From NCBI GenBank assembly GCA_049514555.1, contig JBEKUY010000019.1, positions 1 through 13,170 on the forward strand: a stretch of 13,170 nucleotides of DNA. Direction: 5' to 3'. This DNA comes from JBEKUY01 sp049514555 (lineage in GTDB: Bacteria > Acidobacteriota > Terriglobia > Acidiferrales > UBA7541). Shown in pieces: positions 7,631 to 13,075 of this stretch. Numbering within the stretch: position 1 is the stretch's first letter; every line of letters begins with the position of its first letter. The translations under genes and the position numbers were made by a program. The notes beneath the pieces were generated by a model. The model had not been told where the DNA came from, did not search any database, and was given only the letters and a program-made list of their open reading frames with translations.

Positions 7631-8770
7631 ATGCCGCTGCGGCTGAAAATCGTCAACATCGTTGGAGCCCGCCCGAATCTCGTCAAGATCGCTCCGTTGA
7701 TGCGTGAAATGAAGCGTCACGCCGATATTGAGCCTGTTCTTGTGCACACCGGCCAGCATTACGACGAGAAGCTCTCCGACATTTTCTTTCGCCAAATGGG
7801 CATTCCTGTTCCCGACGTCAACCTCGAGGTCGGCTCCGGCTCGCACGCCTGGCAGACCGCCGAAATCCTGAAGCGCATCGAGCCCGTTCTGATTGAGCAG
7901 CAGCCCGATCTCGTTCTCGTCGTCGGGGACGTGAATTCGACCATTGCCGTCTCGCTCGCCGCCGTTAAACTCGGTTTTCCCGTGGCTCACGTCGAAGCGG
8001 GCTTGCGCAGCTCCGACCGCACCATGCCCGAAGAAATCAATCGCATCCTGACCGACGCCCTCGCTGACTATCTTTTCATCACCGAGGAGGACGCCATTCA
8101 GAACCTCCTCCGCGAAGGGCGGCCGCGCGAGCGCATCTACTTCGTCGGTAACGTCATGATCGACGCCTTGCGCCAGTTTCTTCCCGTGGCGCAGAAATCC
8201 CGCATCGGTGACGAGCTTGGTCTGCTCGACGGCAGCGGCTTCGTCCCCTTTGCCGTGTTGACCCTGCACCGCCCCTCGAATGTGGACTCCCCGGAAACCC
8301 TGGAAAAGCTCTTGGGCGCGATCGAAGCCGTGGCCGAAGAATTGCCCGTGATCTTTCCGGTTCACCCGCGCACCCAGGAAAGGCTTCGGGTCTTCGGCTC
8401 TCATCATGCCCAGCTTCGTATGATTCCTCCGGTCGGTTATCTCGATTTTCTGTGCCTTTTGAGCCACGCCCGCCTGGTCCTGACCGATTCCGGGGGCATC
8501 CAGGAAGAGACCACCGCCTTGGGTGTGCCCTGCATCACCATTCGTGAAAACACGGAGCGTCCCATCACCATTTCGCACGGCACCAATCAGCTCGTGGGAA
8601 CCGATCCCGCCAAGATTGTCGCTGCCGTGCGCGGCATCCTGGCGGGCCAGGCCAAGCCGGGCCGCATCCCGCCGCTCTGGGACGGGCGCGCCGCCGAGCG
8701 CATCGTCGAAATCCTGCTGCGCGAGTTGGCTCGCGCCCCTGTGCCGCAATCGAACGGTAACAACTCGTGA
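7631..8770 (+). CDS. wecB: UDP-N-acetylglucosamine 2-epimerase, non-hydrolysing
   Basis: Interconverts UDP-GlcNAc and UDP-ManNAc in the cytoplasm, supplying ManNAc or ManNAcA for envelope polysaccharides. The 379 residues match the family's usual length and two-Rossmann GT-B fold. Recognisable are the N-terminal VGARPNLVKIAP (Lys19, the variant 'GARPN' form of GTRPExIK), TGQHYDE, VVGDVNST (Asp100), HVEAGLRS (Glu122), MPEEINR (Glu134/135), TLHRPSNVD (His213), FPVHPR, LTDSGGIQEE (Asp286-Ser287), ENTERP and GTNQLVG. All positions known to matter in E. coli WecB (Lys, Asp, two Glu, His) have counterparts. The ATG lies just before the first beta-strand. It sits between the dehydrogenase homologue and a regulator; in ECA-type pathways WecB is paired with the dehydrogenase WecC, but the dehydrogenase here has the UDP-glucose type of active-site loop, so that pairing is only suggestive. 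Confidence 0.95.
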   Translation: MPLRLKIVNIVGARPNLVKIAPLMREMKRHADIEPVLVHTGQHYDEKLSDIFFRQMGIPVPDVNLEVGSGSHAWQTAEILKRIEPVLIEQQPDLVLVVGDVNSTIAVSLAAVKLGFPVAHVEAGLRSSDRTMPEEINRILTDALADYLFITEEDAIQNLLREGRPRERIYFVGNVMIDALRQFLPVAQKSRIGDELGLLDGSGFVPFAVLTLHRPSNVDSPETLEKLLGAIEAVAEELPVIFPVHPRTQERLRVFGSHHAQLRMIPPVGYLDFLCLLSHARLVLTDSGGIQEETTALGVPCITIRENTERPITISHGTNQLVGTDPAKIVAAVRGILAGQAKPGRIPPLWDGRAAERIVEILLRELARAPVPQSNGNNS

Positions 8771-8799
8771 ACAGACCCAGGAATGGCCCTTGCCCCTTT

Positions 8800-8829
8800 G
8801 GGTAGGTTTCACTACCCTCTCGGGTAGTG
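8800..8829 (+). promoter_or_regulatory. Three-arm GGGTAG/CTACCC element with two mutually exclusive hairpins over the regulator start
   Basis: GGGTAG (8800-8805) can pair with CTACCC (8812-8817) around a 6-base loop. The same CTACCC, as part of CACTACCC (8810-8817), can instead pair with GGGTAGTG (8822-8829) around TCTC. The second structure is a perfect 8+4+8 dyad of 20 bp whose right arm includes the GTG start codon 8827-8829. As RNA the two stems exclude each other, so the element could hide or expose the start. As DNA, a 20-bp dyad is the size expected for a dimeric LuxR-type HTH protein, and the gene it abuts encodes one, so autoregulation is an alternative. Structure is seen; function is inferred. 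Confidence 0.6.
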
Positions 8830-9501
8830 GCAAAAGTGTCCAACTCGAAGCGCCTGACGGTCTGCGTGTTGTCGCCGCATCCGCTGGTTCTCAGTGAATT
8901 CGCGCGTGTGTTGTCGAAGCCCGGCTTCCACGTGATCTCGATGCAGCTCGATTCCATGCTCGCTCCCGACCTGCGTAAAGTCGAGCCTCCCAAGGCCCAG
9001 GTGTATGTGGTGGACGCTCTGGCCGCCCGCCAGGCCACCGCCTCGCTGATTACGAATATCCTGGAGCGCTACCCCGCGGCGCGTCTCCTTGTTGTCGCTG
9101 ATAGTCACTCCGAAACGAGTAGCTATTCCTTGCTTCGTCTGGGGGTCAAGGGCCTCTTGACCTACGGTGAGGCGCGCGAACAGATTTCCCGCGCGTTGCC
9201 TCTTGTGGCCAACGGCGGCTTTTGGGTGCCGCGCTCGCTGCTCTCGGGATTCGTGGACTCGATTCTTACCTCCCAGGGCCGCCGCCTCAAGACCGATTCG
9301 GTGGCCAACCTGAGCCGCCGCGAGCAGGAGGTGCTCGAGTCGCTCCTCGTTAACCTCGCGAACAAGGAAATCGCCGCGAAGCTCAATATTGCCGAGCGGA
9401 CCGTCAAATTCCACGTGTCGAACCTTCTTGCCAAGTTCGGCGTCCGCCGTCGCGCGGATTTGATCCTGCTCTGCTTCCAGCGCCGCGCCGCCACCCTGTG
9501 A
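8827..9501 (+). CDS. LuxR/NarL-type transcriptional regulator with degenerate receiver domain
   Basis: Predicted DNA-binding regulator of 224 residues. Residues about 10-125 have the length and pattern of a response-regulator receiver: the strand VCVLSPHPLV, the strand VYVVDAL with Asp63 at the phosphorylation position, and GVKGLLTYGEA near the end. The acidic pair that normally binds magnesium is Ser16-Pro17, and the usual conserved Lys after 'GxxGxL' is Thr112 or Tyr113, so phosphorylation is doubtful. Residues about 160-215 are a clear GerE/LuxR helix-turn-helix: LSRREQEVL, NKEIAAKLNIAERTVKFHV, NLLAKFGVRRRADL. GTG 8827 is chosen by family length; GTG 8836, in frame, is also possible, and neither has a good Shine-Dalgarno. 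The start lies inside a perfect dyad (8810-8829). No histidine kinase is in the window. The gene is 56 bases after wecB and 125 before galE, suggesting control of this sugar block. Confidence 0.9.
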   Translation: MAKVSNSKRLTVCVLSPHPLVLSEFARVLSKPGFHVISMQLDSMLAPDLRKVEPPKAQVYVVDALAARQATASLITNILERYPAARLLVVADSHSETSSYSLLRLGVKGLLTYGEAREQISRALPLVANGGFWVPRSLLSGFVDSILTSQGRRLKTDSVANLSRREQEVLESLLVNLANKEIAAKLNIAERTVKFHVSNLLAKFGVRRRADLILLCFQRRAATL

Positions 9502-9572
9502 CTCTTTCCGGGTTTTTGAACAGCTCAGGAATGTGAAGTTTCGCCACCGCATTTTTCTGCGTATCCGCGTGA

Positions 9573-9581
9573 TGCTACACT
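9573..9581 (+). promoter_or_regulatory. Possible extended -10 promoter for galE
   Basis: TG-C-TACACT resembles an extended -10 element, 45 bases before the galE ATG. A T-rich stretch (9552-9556) is in roughly the right place but is a poor -35. The general form resembles the candidate upstream of wecB. Weak evidence. Confidence 0.35.
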
Positions 9582-9612
9582 TGCCCGGCGCCCCATTCGC
9601 GCACACGACGCA

Positions 9613-9625
9613 GAGGAGACTCCTC
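9613..9625 (+). promoter_or_regulatory. galE ribosome binding site inside a short palindrome
   Basis: AGGAG (9614-9618) lies 8 bases before the ATG and is the best Shine-Dalgarno in the window, fixing the galE start. It is part of GAGGAG-A-CTCCTC, so GAGGA (9613-9617) can fold onto TCCTC (9621-9625) with a 3-base loop and mask the site. Confidence 0.65.
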
Positions 9626-9626
9626 G

Positions 9627-10616
9627 ATGAAGATTCTAGTCACCGGCGCAGCCGGCTACATCGGCAGCATCTGCTCCGAGGTGCTGATCGCTCGCGGGCA
9701 TTCGGTCGTAGCCCTCGATAATCTAATTGAGGGCCATCGCGCCGCTGTTCCCCCACAGGCCAAGTTCTATCTCTGTGACCTCGCGAACCGCCCCGAGCTC
9801 GACAAAGTTTTTGAAGCCGAAGGAGTTGAATCCGCCATGCACTTCGCCGGTGAAGCGCAGGTCGCCAAGTCGGTCCGCGAACCGAGCACCTTCTACGCCG
9901 CCAACATCGCCTGTGGAGTCAATCTCCTCGACGCCATGATTCGCCACGGCGTCAAGAAATTTATTTTCTCTTCCACCGCGGCCGTCTATGGCGAGCCGGA
10001 AACCATCCCCATCCCCGAGGAGCACAAGAAAGCTCCCATCAATCCCTACGGCAAGTCGAAGTGGCGTTTCGAGGAAATTCTGTCCGACTACCGCGCCTAC
10101 GCTGGCCTTCAGTACGTCGCCCTGCGCTATTTCAACGCCGCTGGCGCGAGCCAAGCCCTCGGCGAAGCCCATCGCCAGGAGACCCACCTCATCCCGCGCG
10201 TCCTCAACGTCGCCCTGGGCCAGGACGACCACGTACAGGTTTTCGGCAGCGACTATCCCACGCCCGACGGCACCTGTGTCCGCGACTACGTTCACATCCT
10301 CGACATCGCCGAAGCCCATTGCCTCGCCCTCGAGCAGATGGACCGCGCGAGCGGCAGCGTCTTCAACGTCGGCAATAGCCGCGGCTTCTCCATCCTCGAA
10401 GTCCTCGAGGCCGCCCGCCGCATCACCGGGAAAACCATTCCGCACCGCCTCTACCCGCGTCGCCCCGGCGACCCCGCCGTCCTCGTCGCCAGCGCCGAAA
10501 AACTCAAGCGCGATCTCGGCTGCGTCCCCCGCCACTCTTCCATCGACGAAATCATTTCCTCCGCCTGGAACTGGAAGCAGCGCCACCCCAACGGCTACCC
10601 CCAGTCCGCCGGCTAG
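9627..10616 (+). CDS. galE: UDP-glucose 4-epimerase
   Basis: Interconverts UDP-glucose and UDP-galactose with tightly bound NAD, in the cytoplasm; feeds galactose into the Leloir pathway or polysaccharides. It is an extended short-chain dehydrogenase of 329 residues, the usual length. Seen are the NAD motif GAAGYIGS (7-14), the strand DL at 51-52, HFAGEAQVAKS (72-82), the catalytic SSTAAVYGEPE (Ser115/Ser116/Thr117), the Tyr-x3-Lys pair Tyr141/Lys145 in NPYGKSK, RYFNAAGA (167-174), the substrate-domain motif GTCVRDYVHILDIAEAH (215-231) and NVGNSRGFSILEVL. The ATG is set by the strong AGGAG before it. It follows the LuxR-type regulator by 125 bases. Some relatives with the same motifs act on UDP-GlcNAc or UDP-xylose, so the exact substrate is not proven. 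Confidence 0.94.
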   Translation: MKILVTGAAGYIGSICSEVLIARGHSVVALDNLIEGHRAAVPPQAKFYLCDLANRPELDKVFEAEGVESAMHFAGEAQVAKSVREPSTFYAANIACGVNLLDAMIRHGVKKFIFSSTAAVYGEPETIPIPEEHKKAPINPYGKSKWRFEEILSDYRAYAGLQYVALRYFNAAGASQALGEAHRQETHLIPRVLNVALGQDDHVQVFGSDYPTPDGTCVRDYVHILDIAEAHCLALEQMDRASGSVFNVGNSRGFSILEVLEAARRITGKTIPHRLYPRRPGDPAVLVASAEKLKRDLGCVPRHSSIDEIISSAWNWKQRHPNGYPQSAG

Positions 10617-10674
10617 CCGTTTAGTTCTGTTGTCGCGGTTTTTAGATCGTGAGTTTTTGGCATTGGTGTTGGTC

Positions 10675-11172
10675 ATGAATCCTTACTGGATACAAGCAGT
10701 CGGCATTCGACTGGCCATCATTCCGCGACCCAGAGGTCACGATTGGCTCTTGGACGACATCACCGATATTCGACGGGCGGGTGTGGATGTCGTTGTTTCC
10801 ACATTAACGCCTGCAGAAACCGAGGAATTGGGGCTCCTCGAAGAAGCCGTCTGCTGCACAAACAACGGCGTCCAGTTCCTTTCTTTCCCGATCGAAGACA
10901 GATCGGTTCCTATGTCTCTAAGTGAACTTGGCGTTTTGCTGAGTTCTCTTGAAGAAAGTCTGAGCAAAGGCAAAGCTGTGGCGGTTCACTGCCGGGCCGG
11001 CGTTGGACGCTCAGCAATGCTTGTTGCTCTTGTTCTCGTCCAGCATGGGTTTTCTGCAGACTCTGCCTTCCGTGCAATAGAAGAATCCAGAGGTTGCTCA
11101 GTACCTGACACACCAGAGCAGCGGCAGTGGGTTGAGGACTTCGCCTCGCACCTGAAACCTCAACATAGCTGA
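10675..11172 (+). CDS. Dual-specificity / protein-tyrosine phosphatase family protein
   Basis: Predicted cysteine-dependent phosphatase of 165 residues acting on phosphotyrosine or other phospho-residues in the cytoplasm. The signature HC(X5)R is VHCRAGVGRS, with Cys106 as nucleophile and Arg112 binding phosphate. FPIEDRSVP, about 30 residues earlier, supplies Asp75 as the likely general acid, the arrangement of small DSP/CDKN3-like phosphatases. No signal peptide or membrane helix is seen. The frame stays open upstream into galE, but that part is only a shadow; ATG 10675 begins the recognisable protein, though TTG/GTG codons lie just before it and no clear Shine-Dalgarno is present. The gene is visibly less GC-rich than galE and the GT2 gene and has different codon habits, which suggests separate acquisition. 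It ends 3 bases before the stop of the convergent glycosyltransferase. Confidence 0.88.
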   Translation: MNPYWIQAVGIRLAIIPRPRGHDWLLDDITDIRRAGVDVVVSTLTPAETEELGLLEEAVCCTNNGVQFLSFPIEDRSVPMSLSELGVLLSSLEESLSKGKAVAVHCRAGVGRSAMLVALVLVQHGFSADSAFRAIEESRGCSVPDTPEQRQWVEDFASHLKPQHS

Positions 11173-11175
11173 TTT

Positions 11176-11961
11176 CTAATCGAACAGCCGGAACCGCACG
11201 ACGCACCACAGTGCCTTCACTCCGTCCCACCACGTAATCTTCTTCCCCTCTTCGTACGTCCGCCCCGCATAAGTGATCGGCACTTCATACACGCGCCACC
11301 TGCCCTTGGCGACTTTTGCCGTGAACTCCGGCTCGAATCCGAACCGGTTCGACTTGATCTGTATCCCCGCCAGCACTTCGCGACGGAACACCTTGTAGCA
11401 CGTCTCCATGTCGGTGATTTTCAGGTTGGTCAGCACGTCCGAGAGCAGCGTGAGCAGCTTGTTCGCCGCATAATGCCAGAAGTAGTGCACCCGCTGCGGC
11501 CCGCCCAAAAATCGCGAGCCGTACACGACGTCCGCGAGGCCATCCTGGATGGGTTCGAGCAGCGTCGGATAATCTCGCGGGTCGTACTCGAGGTCGGCAT
11601 CCTGCACCAGCACGATGTCTCCCGTCGCTTCGGCGAACCCTCGCCGCAACGCCGCGCCCTTCCCCTGATTCACCGCCTGAAAGAGAATCCGTAAATCTCG
11701 CAGAAGCACCGGCTCGCCGCCATCTTGCGCCGGCGCTTCCGCCTGCCCATCCGCCTGCCGCGCCGCCATCGCTTCGAGAATCTGCCGCGTGCCGTCCGTC
11801 GAGCAATCGTCCACGACGATGATTTCCTTGCGCACCTCGGTCTCGTGCACCCGCCGCAGGATCTCTTCAATCGTCCCGCGCTCGTTGTACACCGGAATCA
11901 CCACGGAGACTCTGGGATTCTCGAGCGCGGTCGGATACCGCCGTCTTCGTCGGTCGCTCAT
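11176..11961 (-). CDS. Family 2 glycosyltransferase, polyprenyl-phosphate (DPM1-like) type
   Basis: Predicted to transfer a sugar from a nucleotide donor to an acceptor, probably polyprenyl phosphate at the inner membrane face. The 261 residues form one GT-A domain: VSVVIPVYNERGTIEEIL (18-35), the nucleotide-binding EIIVVDDCSTDGT with Asp51-Asp52, NQGKGAALRRGF (98-109), the metal-binding DxD in VQDADLEYDP (Asp121/Asp123), GSRF (148-151) and TDMETCYKVFRREV (183-196). There is no C-terminal membrane segment, as in short DPM1-like forms. Residues about 64-91 (QADGQAEAPAQDGGEP and flanks) are an extra Ala/Gln-rich insert compared with typical members. The frame is open to 12072, but ATG 11961, directly before the arginine-rich start and first beta-strand, fits the family; GGCAGG adjoins it, closer than usual for a ribosome site. 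It converges with the phosphatase gene. Confidence 0.9.
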   Translation of the reverse strand: MSDRRRRRYPTALENPRVSVVIPVYNERGTIEEILRRVHETEVRKEIIVVDDCSTDGTRQILEAMAARQADGQAEAPAQDGGEPVLLRDLRILFQAVNQGKGAALRRGFAEATGDIVLVQDADLEYDPRDYPTLLEPIQDGLADVVYGSRFLGGPQRVHYFWHYAANKLLTLLSDVLTNLKITDMETCYKVFRREVLAGIQIKSNRFGFEPEFTAKVAKGRWRVYEVPITYAGRTYEEGKKITWWDGVKALWCVVRFRLFD

Positions 11962-12088
11962 CCTGCCGCCGATTCTAATTGCGCCCCTCAGGTGAGTAAA
12001 GCACTTGTAGTTCACGGAACGGCGTGGGGCAAAGTTGACTCCACTGGAACGGCTGGCGTACCGTGCCCCCAAGTCGAGAGCCGTCAGT

Positions 12089-12098
12089 TTCAGCTGAA
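12089..12098. repeat. 10-bp palindrome upstream of the small membrane protein gene
   Basis: TTCAGCTGAA is a perfect palindrome in the 189-bp gap between the divergent GT2 and small membrane protein genes. It could be an operator, but a 10-bp palindrome may also arise by chance. Confidence 0.25.
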
Positions 12099-12150
12099 GT
12101 GGTCATATTCTCGACCCCGACCACTGAGGTATGCATCAGTGCGGCGATCA

Positions 12151-12519
12151 ATGACGACCCTAAGACGTCCGATGTGCGATGCTGTCTTTGATGCGGCTGA
12201 GCTACACATGGAGTGGGGTGTTCGTTGCCCGAAATGTCTGGAACGCGTGCGTCTTTCAAATCCCTACGGCGGGCGAGTGGCAGTACTATCCGTGTTGATT
12301 GCCTTTGGAATTTTGAGGGTGATAGGTGTGCGCGCGGCTGTAGCGTTGATCGCTGTAACTATTCTGATCTCGATACCCGTTTCACTGCTCTTGAACGCCG
12401 CGTCGATGCGTATTAAGTCTCCCACCCTTAAGAAATGGAAACCCAGGCGCAGGACACTCTTCGAATGGTTGTACGAGCGCGACGCGCCTCCGGATTTATT
12501 TGACAAGCGGCGCCGCTGA
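12151..12519 (+). CDS. Small two-helix membrane protein with a single CxxC motif, function unknown
   Basis: I do not recognise a named family. The 122 residues show a polar N-terminus, RCPKC (CxxC at 26-29) as in half of a zinc ribbon, two hydrophobic helices (about 43-59 and 62-81, the first rich in V, L, I and the second in A, V, I), and a basic C-terminal tail with KKWKPRRR. This is the layout of many small hypothetical proteins with a zinc-ribbon N-terminus and two membrane helices. A second CxxC is missing, so metal binding would need a partner or dimer. The start is uncertain: GTG 12139, ATG 12151, ATG 12172 and ATG 12208 are all in frame, and none has a good Shine-Dalgarno; 12208 begins closest to the CxxC. 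It stands alone, divergent from the glycosyltransferase. A strong hairpin follows its stop. The open frame extends upstream only as a shadow of the GT2 gene. Confidence 0.65.
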   Translation: MTTLRRPMCDAVFDAAELHMEWGVRCPKCLERVRLSNPYGGRVAVLSVLIAFGILRVIGVRAAVALIAVTILISIPVSLLLNAASMRIKSPTLKKWKPRRRTLFEWLYERDAPPDLFDKRRR

Positions 12520-12540
12520 ACTGCGCTGGTCGTGCCTGTC

Positions 12541-12598
12541 AGCCGTCTCGCGGCTTGGCAAAGTGGGCGTAGCGCAGACCTGGGTCGCAAGGTCTGCG
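12541..12598 (+). terminator. Two tandem stem-loops downstream of the small membrane protein gene
   Basis: AGCCG (12541-12545) pairs with CGGCT (12551-12555) around 5 bases. CGCAGACC (12573-12580) pairs perfectly with GGTCTGCG (12591-12598) around 10 bases. They lie 21 and 53 bases after the stop codon. The second is strong, but no T-tract follows, so termination is plausible but not canonical. Confidence 0.4.
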
Positions 12599-12668
12599 GC
12601 ATTGGGGGATCAGATCCGCACCTACTCGTCAGCGGGCAAACGCAGCTGGTCAATGGCTAGCCCGGCGG

Positions 12669-12799
12669 CTGCCCCATCCTTCGCGTAGCGCGTTTTGTGC
12701 GTCTGCGGTGGTCGCATCCGCGCCGTTTGCGTCCCGGACGGTCTAACGGGAATGCCTCCGCGGGGAATGCACTTGCGGGGCGAAAGGTGGGAAAGTTGA
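12669..12799. repeat. Candidate dispersed element with imperfect inverted ends
   Basis: CTGCCCCATCCTTCGCG (12669-12685) and GGCGAAAGGTGGGAAAGTTG (12780-12799) are imperfect inverted copies sharing the pattern CCCA-CC-TT-CGC, separated by about 95 bases. 'TGCCCCATCCTT...' paired with 'AAGG.TGGG' is a pattern I associate with non-coding repeats in acidobacterial DNA; this is from memory and inference, not checked. No coding content is seen. Confidence 0.35.
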
Positions 12800-12825
12800 T
12801 TCGAATTCCTCGGCCGATTCGAAAC

Positions 12826-12834
12826 TGTGGATAA
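12826..12834 (-). promoter_or_regulatory. Consensus DnaA box
   Basis: TGTGGATAA is the exact reverse complement of the consensus DnaA box TTATCCACA. A weaker match, TGTGGTTAC (7 of 9), lies at 12854-12862 inside the promoter spacer. The surroundings are AT-rich. With no further boxes and no replication gene visible, this is not enough to call an origin; DnaA-linked regulation or chance are alternatives. Confidence 0.4.
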
Positions 12835-12847
12835 CTATACAACTATA

Positions 12848-12876
12848 TTGACTTGTGGTTACACGTGTGCTATCAT
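12848..12876 (+). promoter_or_regulatory. Strong sigma70-type promoter without an evident gene
   Basis: TTGACT (-35, 12848-12853) and TATCAT (-10, 12871-12876) are separated by exactly 17 bases, and TG-C before the -10 makes it an extended -10. This is the best promoter in the window. A transcript would start near 12883 and run into a hairpin and repeats. No plausible protein gene follows on this strand within the window. Confidence 0.6.
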
Positions 12877-12907
12877 GGGTCGTGACAAATCGTCTACTAT
12901 TACGCCG

Positions 12908-12930
12908 TGCGCATCCGATTAGGGTGCGCA
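12908..12930 (+). repeat. Stem-loop about 25 bases after the orphan promoter start
   Basis: TGCGCATCC (12908-12916) pairs with GGGTGCGCA (12922-12930), 9 pairs with one T-G wobble, around the loop GATTA. Seen the other way, GTGCGCATCC occurs as a direct repeat at 12907-12916 and 12924-12933. It could be the 5' fold of a small RNA or part of a repeat unit. Confidence 0.5.
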
Positions 12931-12931
12931 T

Positions 12932-12958
12932 CCTGAGCGAGCGAAGCGAGTCGAAGGG
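12932..12958. repeat. Copy of a widespread short interspersed repeat (PFDSLRSLRM-type)
   Basis: The 27 bases from CCTGAGCGAG through GTCGAAGGG contain CTGAGCGAGCGAAGCGAGTC. Read on the - strand they would translate as PFDSLRSLRM and on the + strand as SERSESKG, strings I recall from many spurious open frames across unrelated bacteria with this intergenic repeat. That identification is from memory; copy number in this genome cannot be seen from one window. Confidence 0.5.
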
Positions 12959-12976
12959 CTTTCCGTTATCCTCCCT

Positions 12977-13034
12977 AGAATCAACACTTACAAAAAACAC
13001 GCCTGTAACCCATCCAGAATCAACACTTGCAAAA
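12977..13034. repeat. Pair of 19-bp direct repeats
   Basis: AGAATCAACACTTACAAAA (12977-12995) and AGAATCAACACTTGCAAAA (13016-13034) differ at one base and start 39 bp apart. On the - strand they read TTTTGYAAGTGTTGATTCT and lie 42 to 100 bases past the stop of the gene at the right edge. Repeated binding sites of this size near the end of an element occur in some insertion sequences (IS21-type multiple repeats, for example), but they could equally be operator sites. Confidence 0.6.
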
Positions 13035-13075
13035 TCATTAGACTTATTACTCCGAGCGGTAAGTAGTGAACATTT

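Larger units (their letters stand above)
12520..13075. other. Gene-poor region with hairpins, repeats, DnaA box and an orphan promoter
   Basis: No convincing protein gene lies here on either strand; short open frames read through repeats and have no family-like motif. The left half is GC-rich with stem-loops and a candidate dispersed element. From about 12800 on it is less GC-rich and holds a DnaA-box match, a good promoter, a hairpin, a widespread type of short repeat and a pair of 19-bp direct repeats, each listed separately. It has the look of an accumulation site for mobile or repetitive DNA. Confidence 0.6.

Noticed and set aside
6350..8833. Very long antisense open frame (827 codons, - strand) across the dehydrogenase and wecB genes
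   Set aside because: It is opposite two clear family genes, shows no domain motif, and is explained by GC-rich codon bias that removes stops on the opposite strand.
9988..10674. Upstream extension of the phosphatase frame through galE
   Set aside because: This part is Ser/Pro/Arg/Ala-rich low-complexity translation of galE in another frame; the phosphatase begins at about 10675.
9723..10676. 317-codon - strand open frame opposite galE
   Set aside because: Gly/Val/Ala-rich shadow typical of antisense to a GC-rich gene; galE on the other strand is certain.
11725..12150. Upstream extension of the small membrane protein frame through the GT2 gene
   Set aside because: It is antisense to the GT2 gene and rich in Arg/His/Pro with no motif; the real protein starts near 12151 or later.
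12560..12660. tRNA-like folding around the 12573-12598 hairpin
   Set aside because: No cloverleaf, T-loop consensus or acceptor pairing could be assembled; it is a simple stem-loop.
12826..12862. Replication origin
   Set aside because: One consensus and one weak DnaA box, with no cluster, no visible unwinding element and no replication gene, are not enough.
12657..13000. Short - strand frames in the right-hand gene-poor region
   Set aside because: They lie in repeats, contain the PFDSLRSLRM string known from spurious frames, and have no supporting motif or ribosome site.
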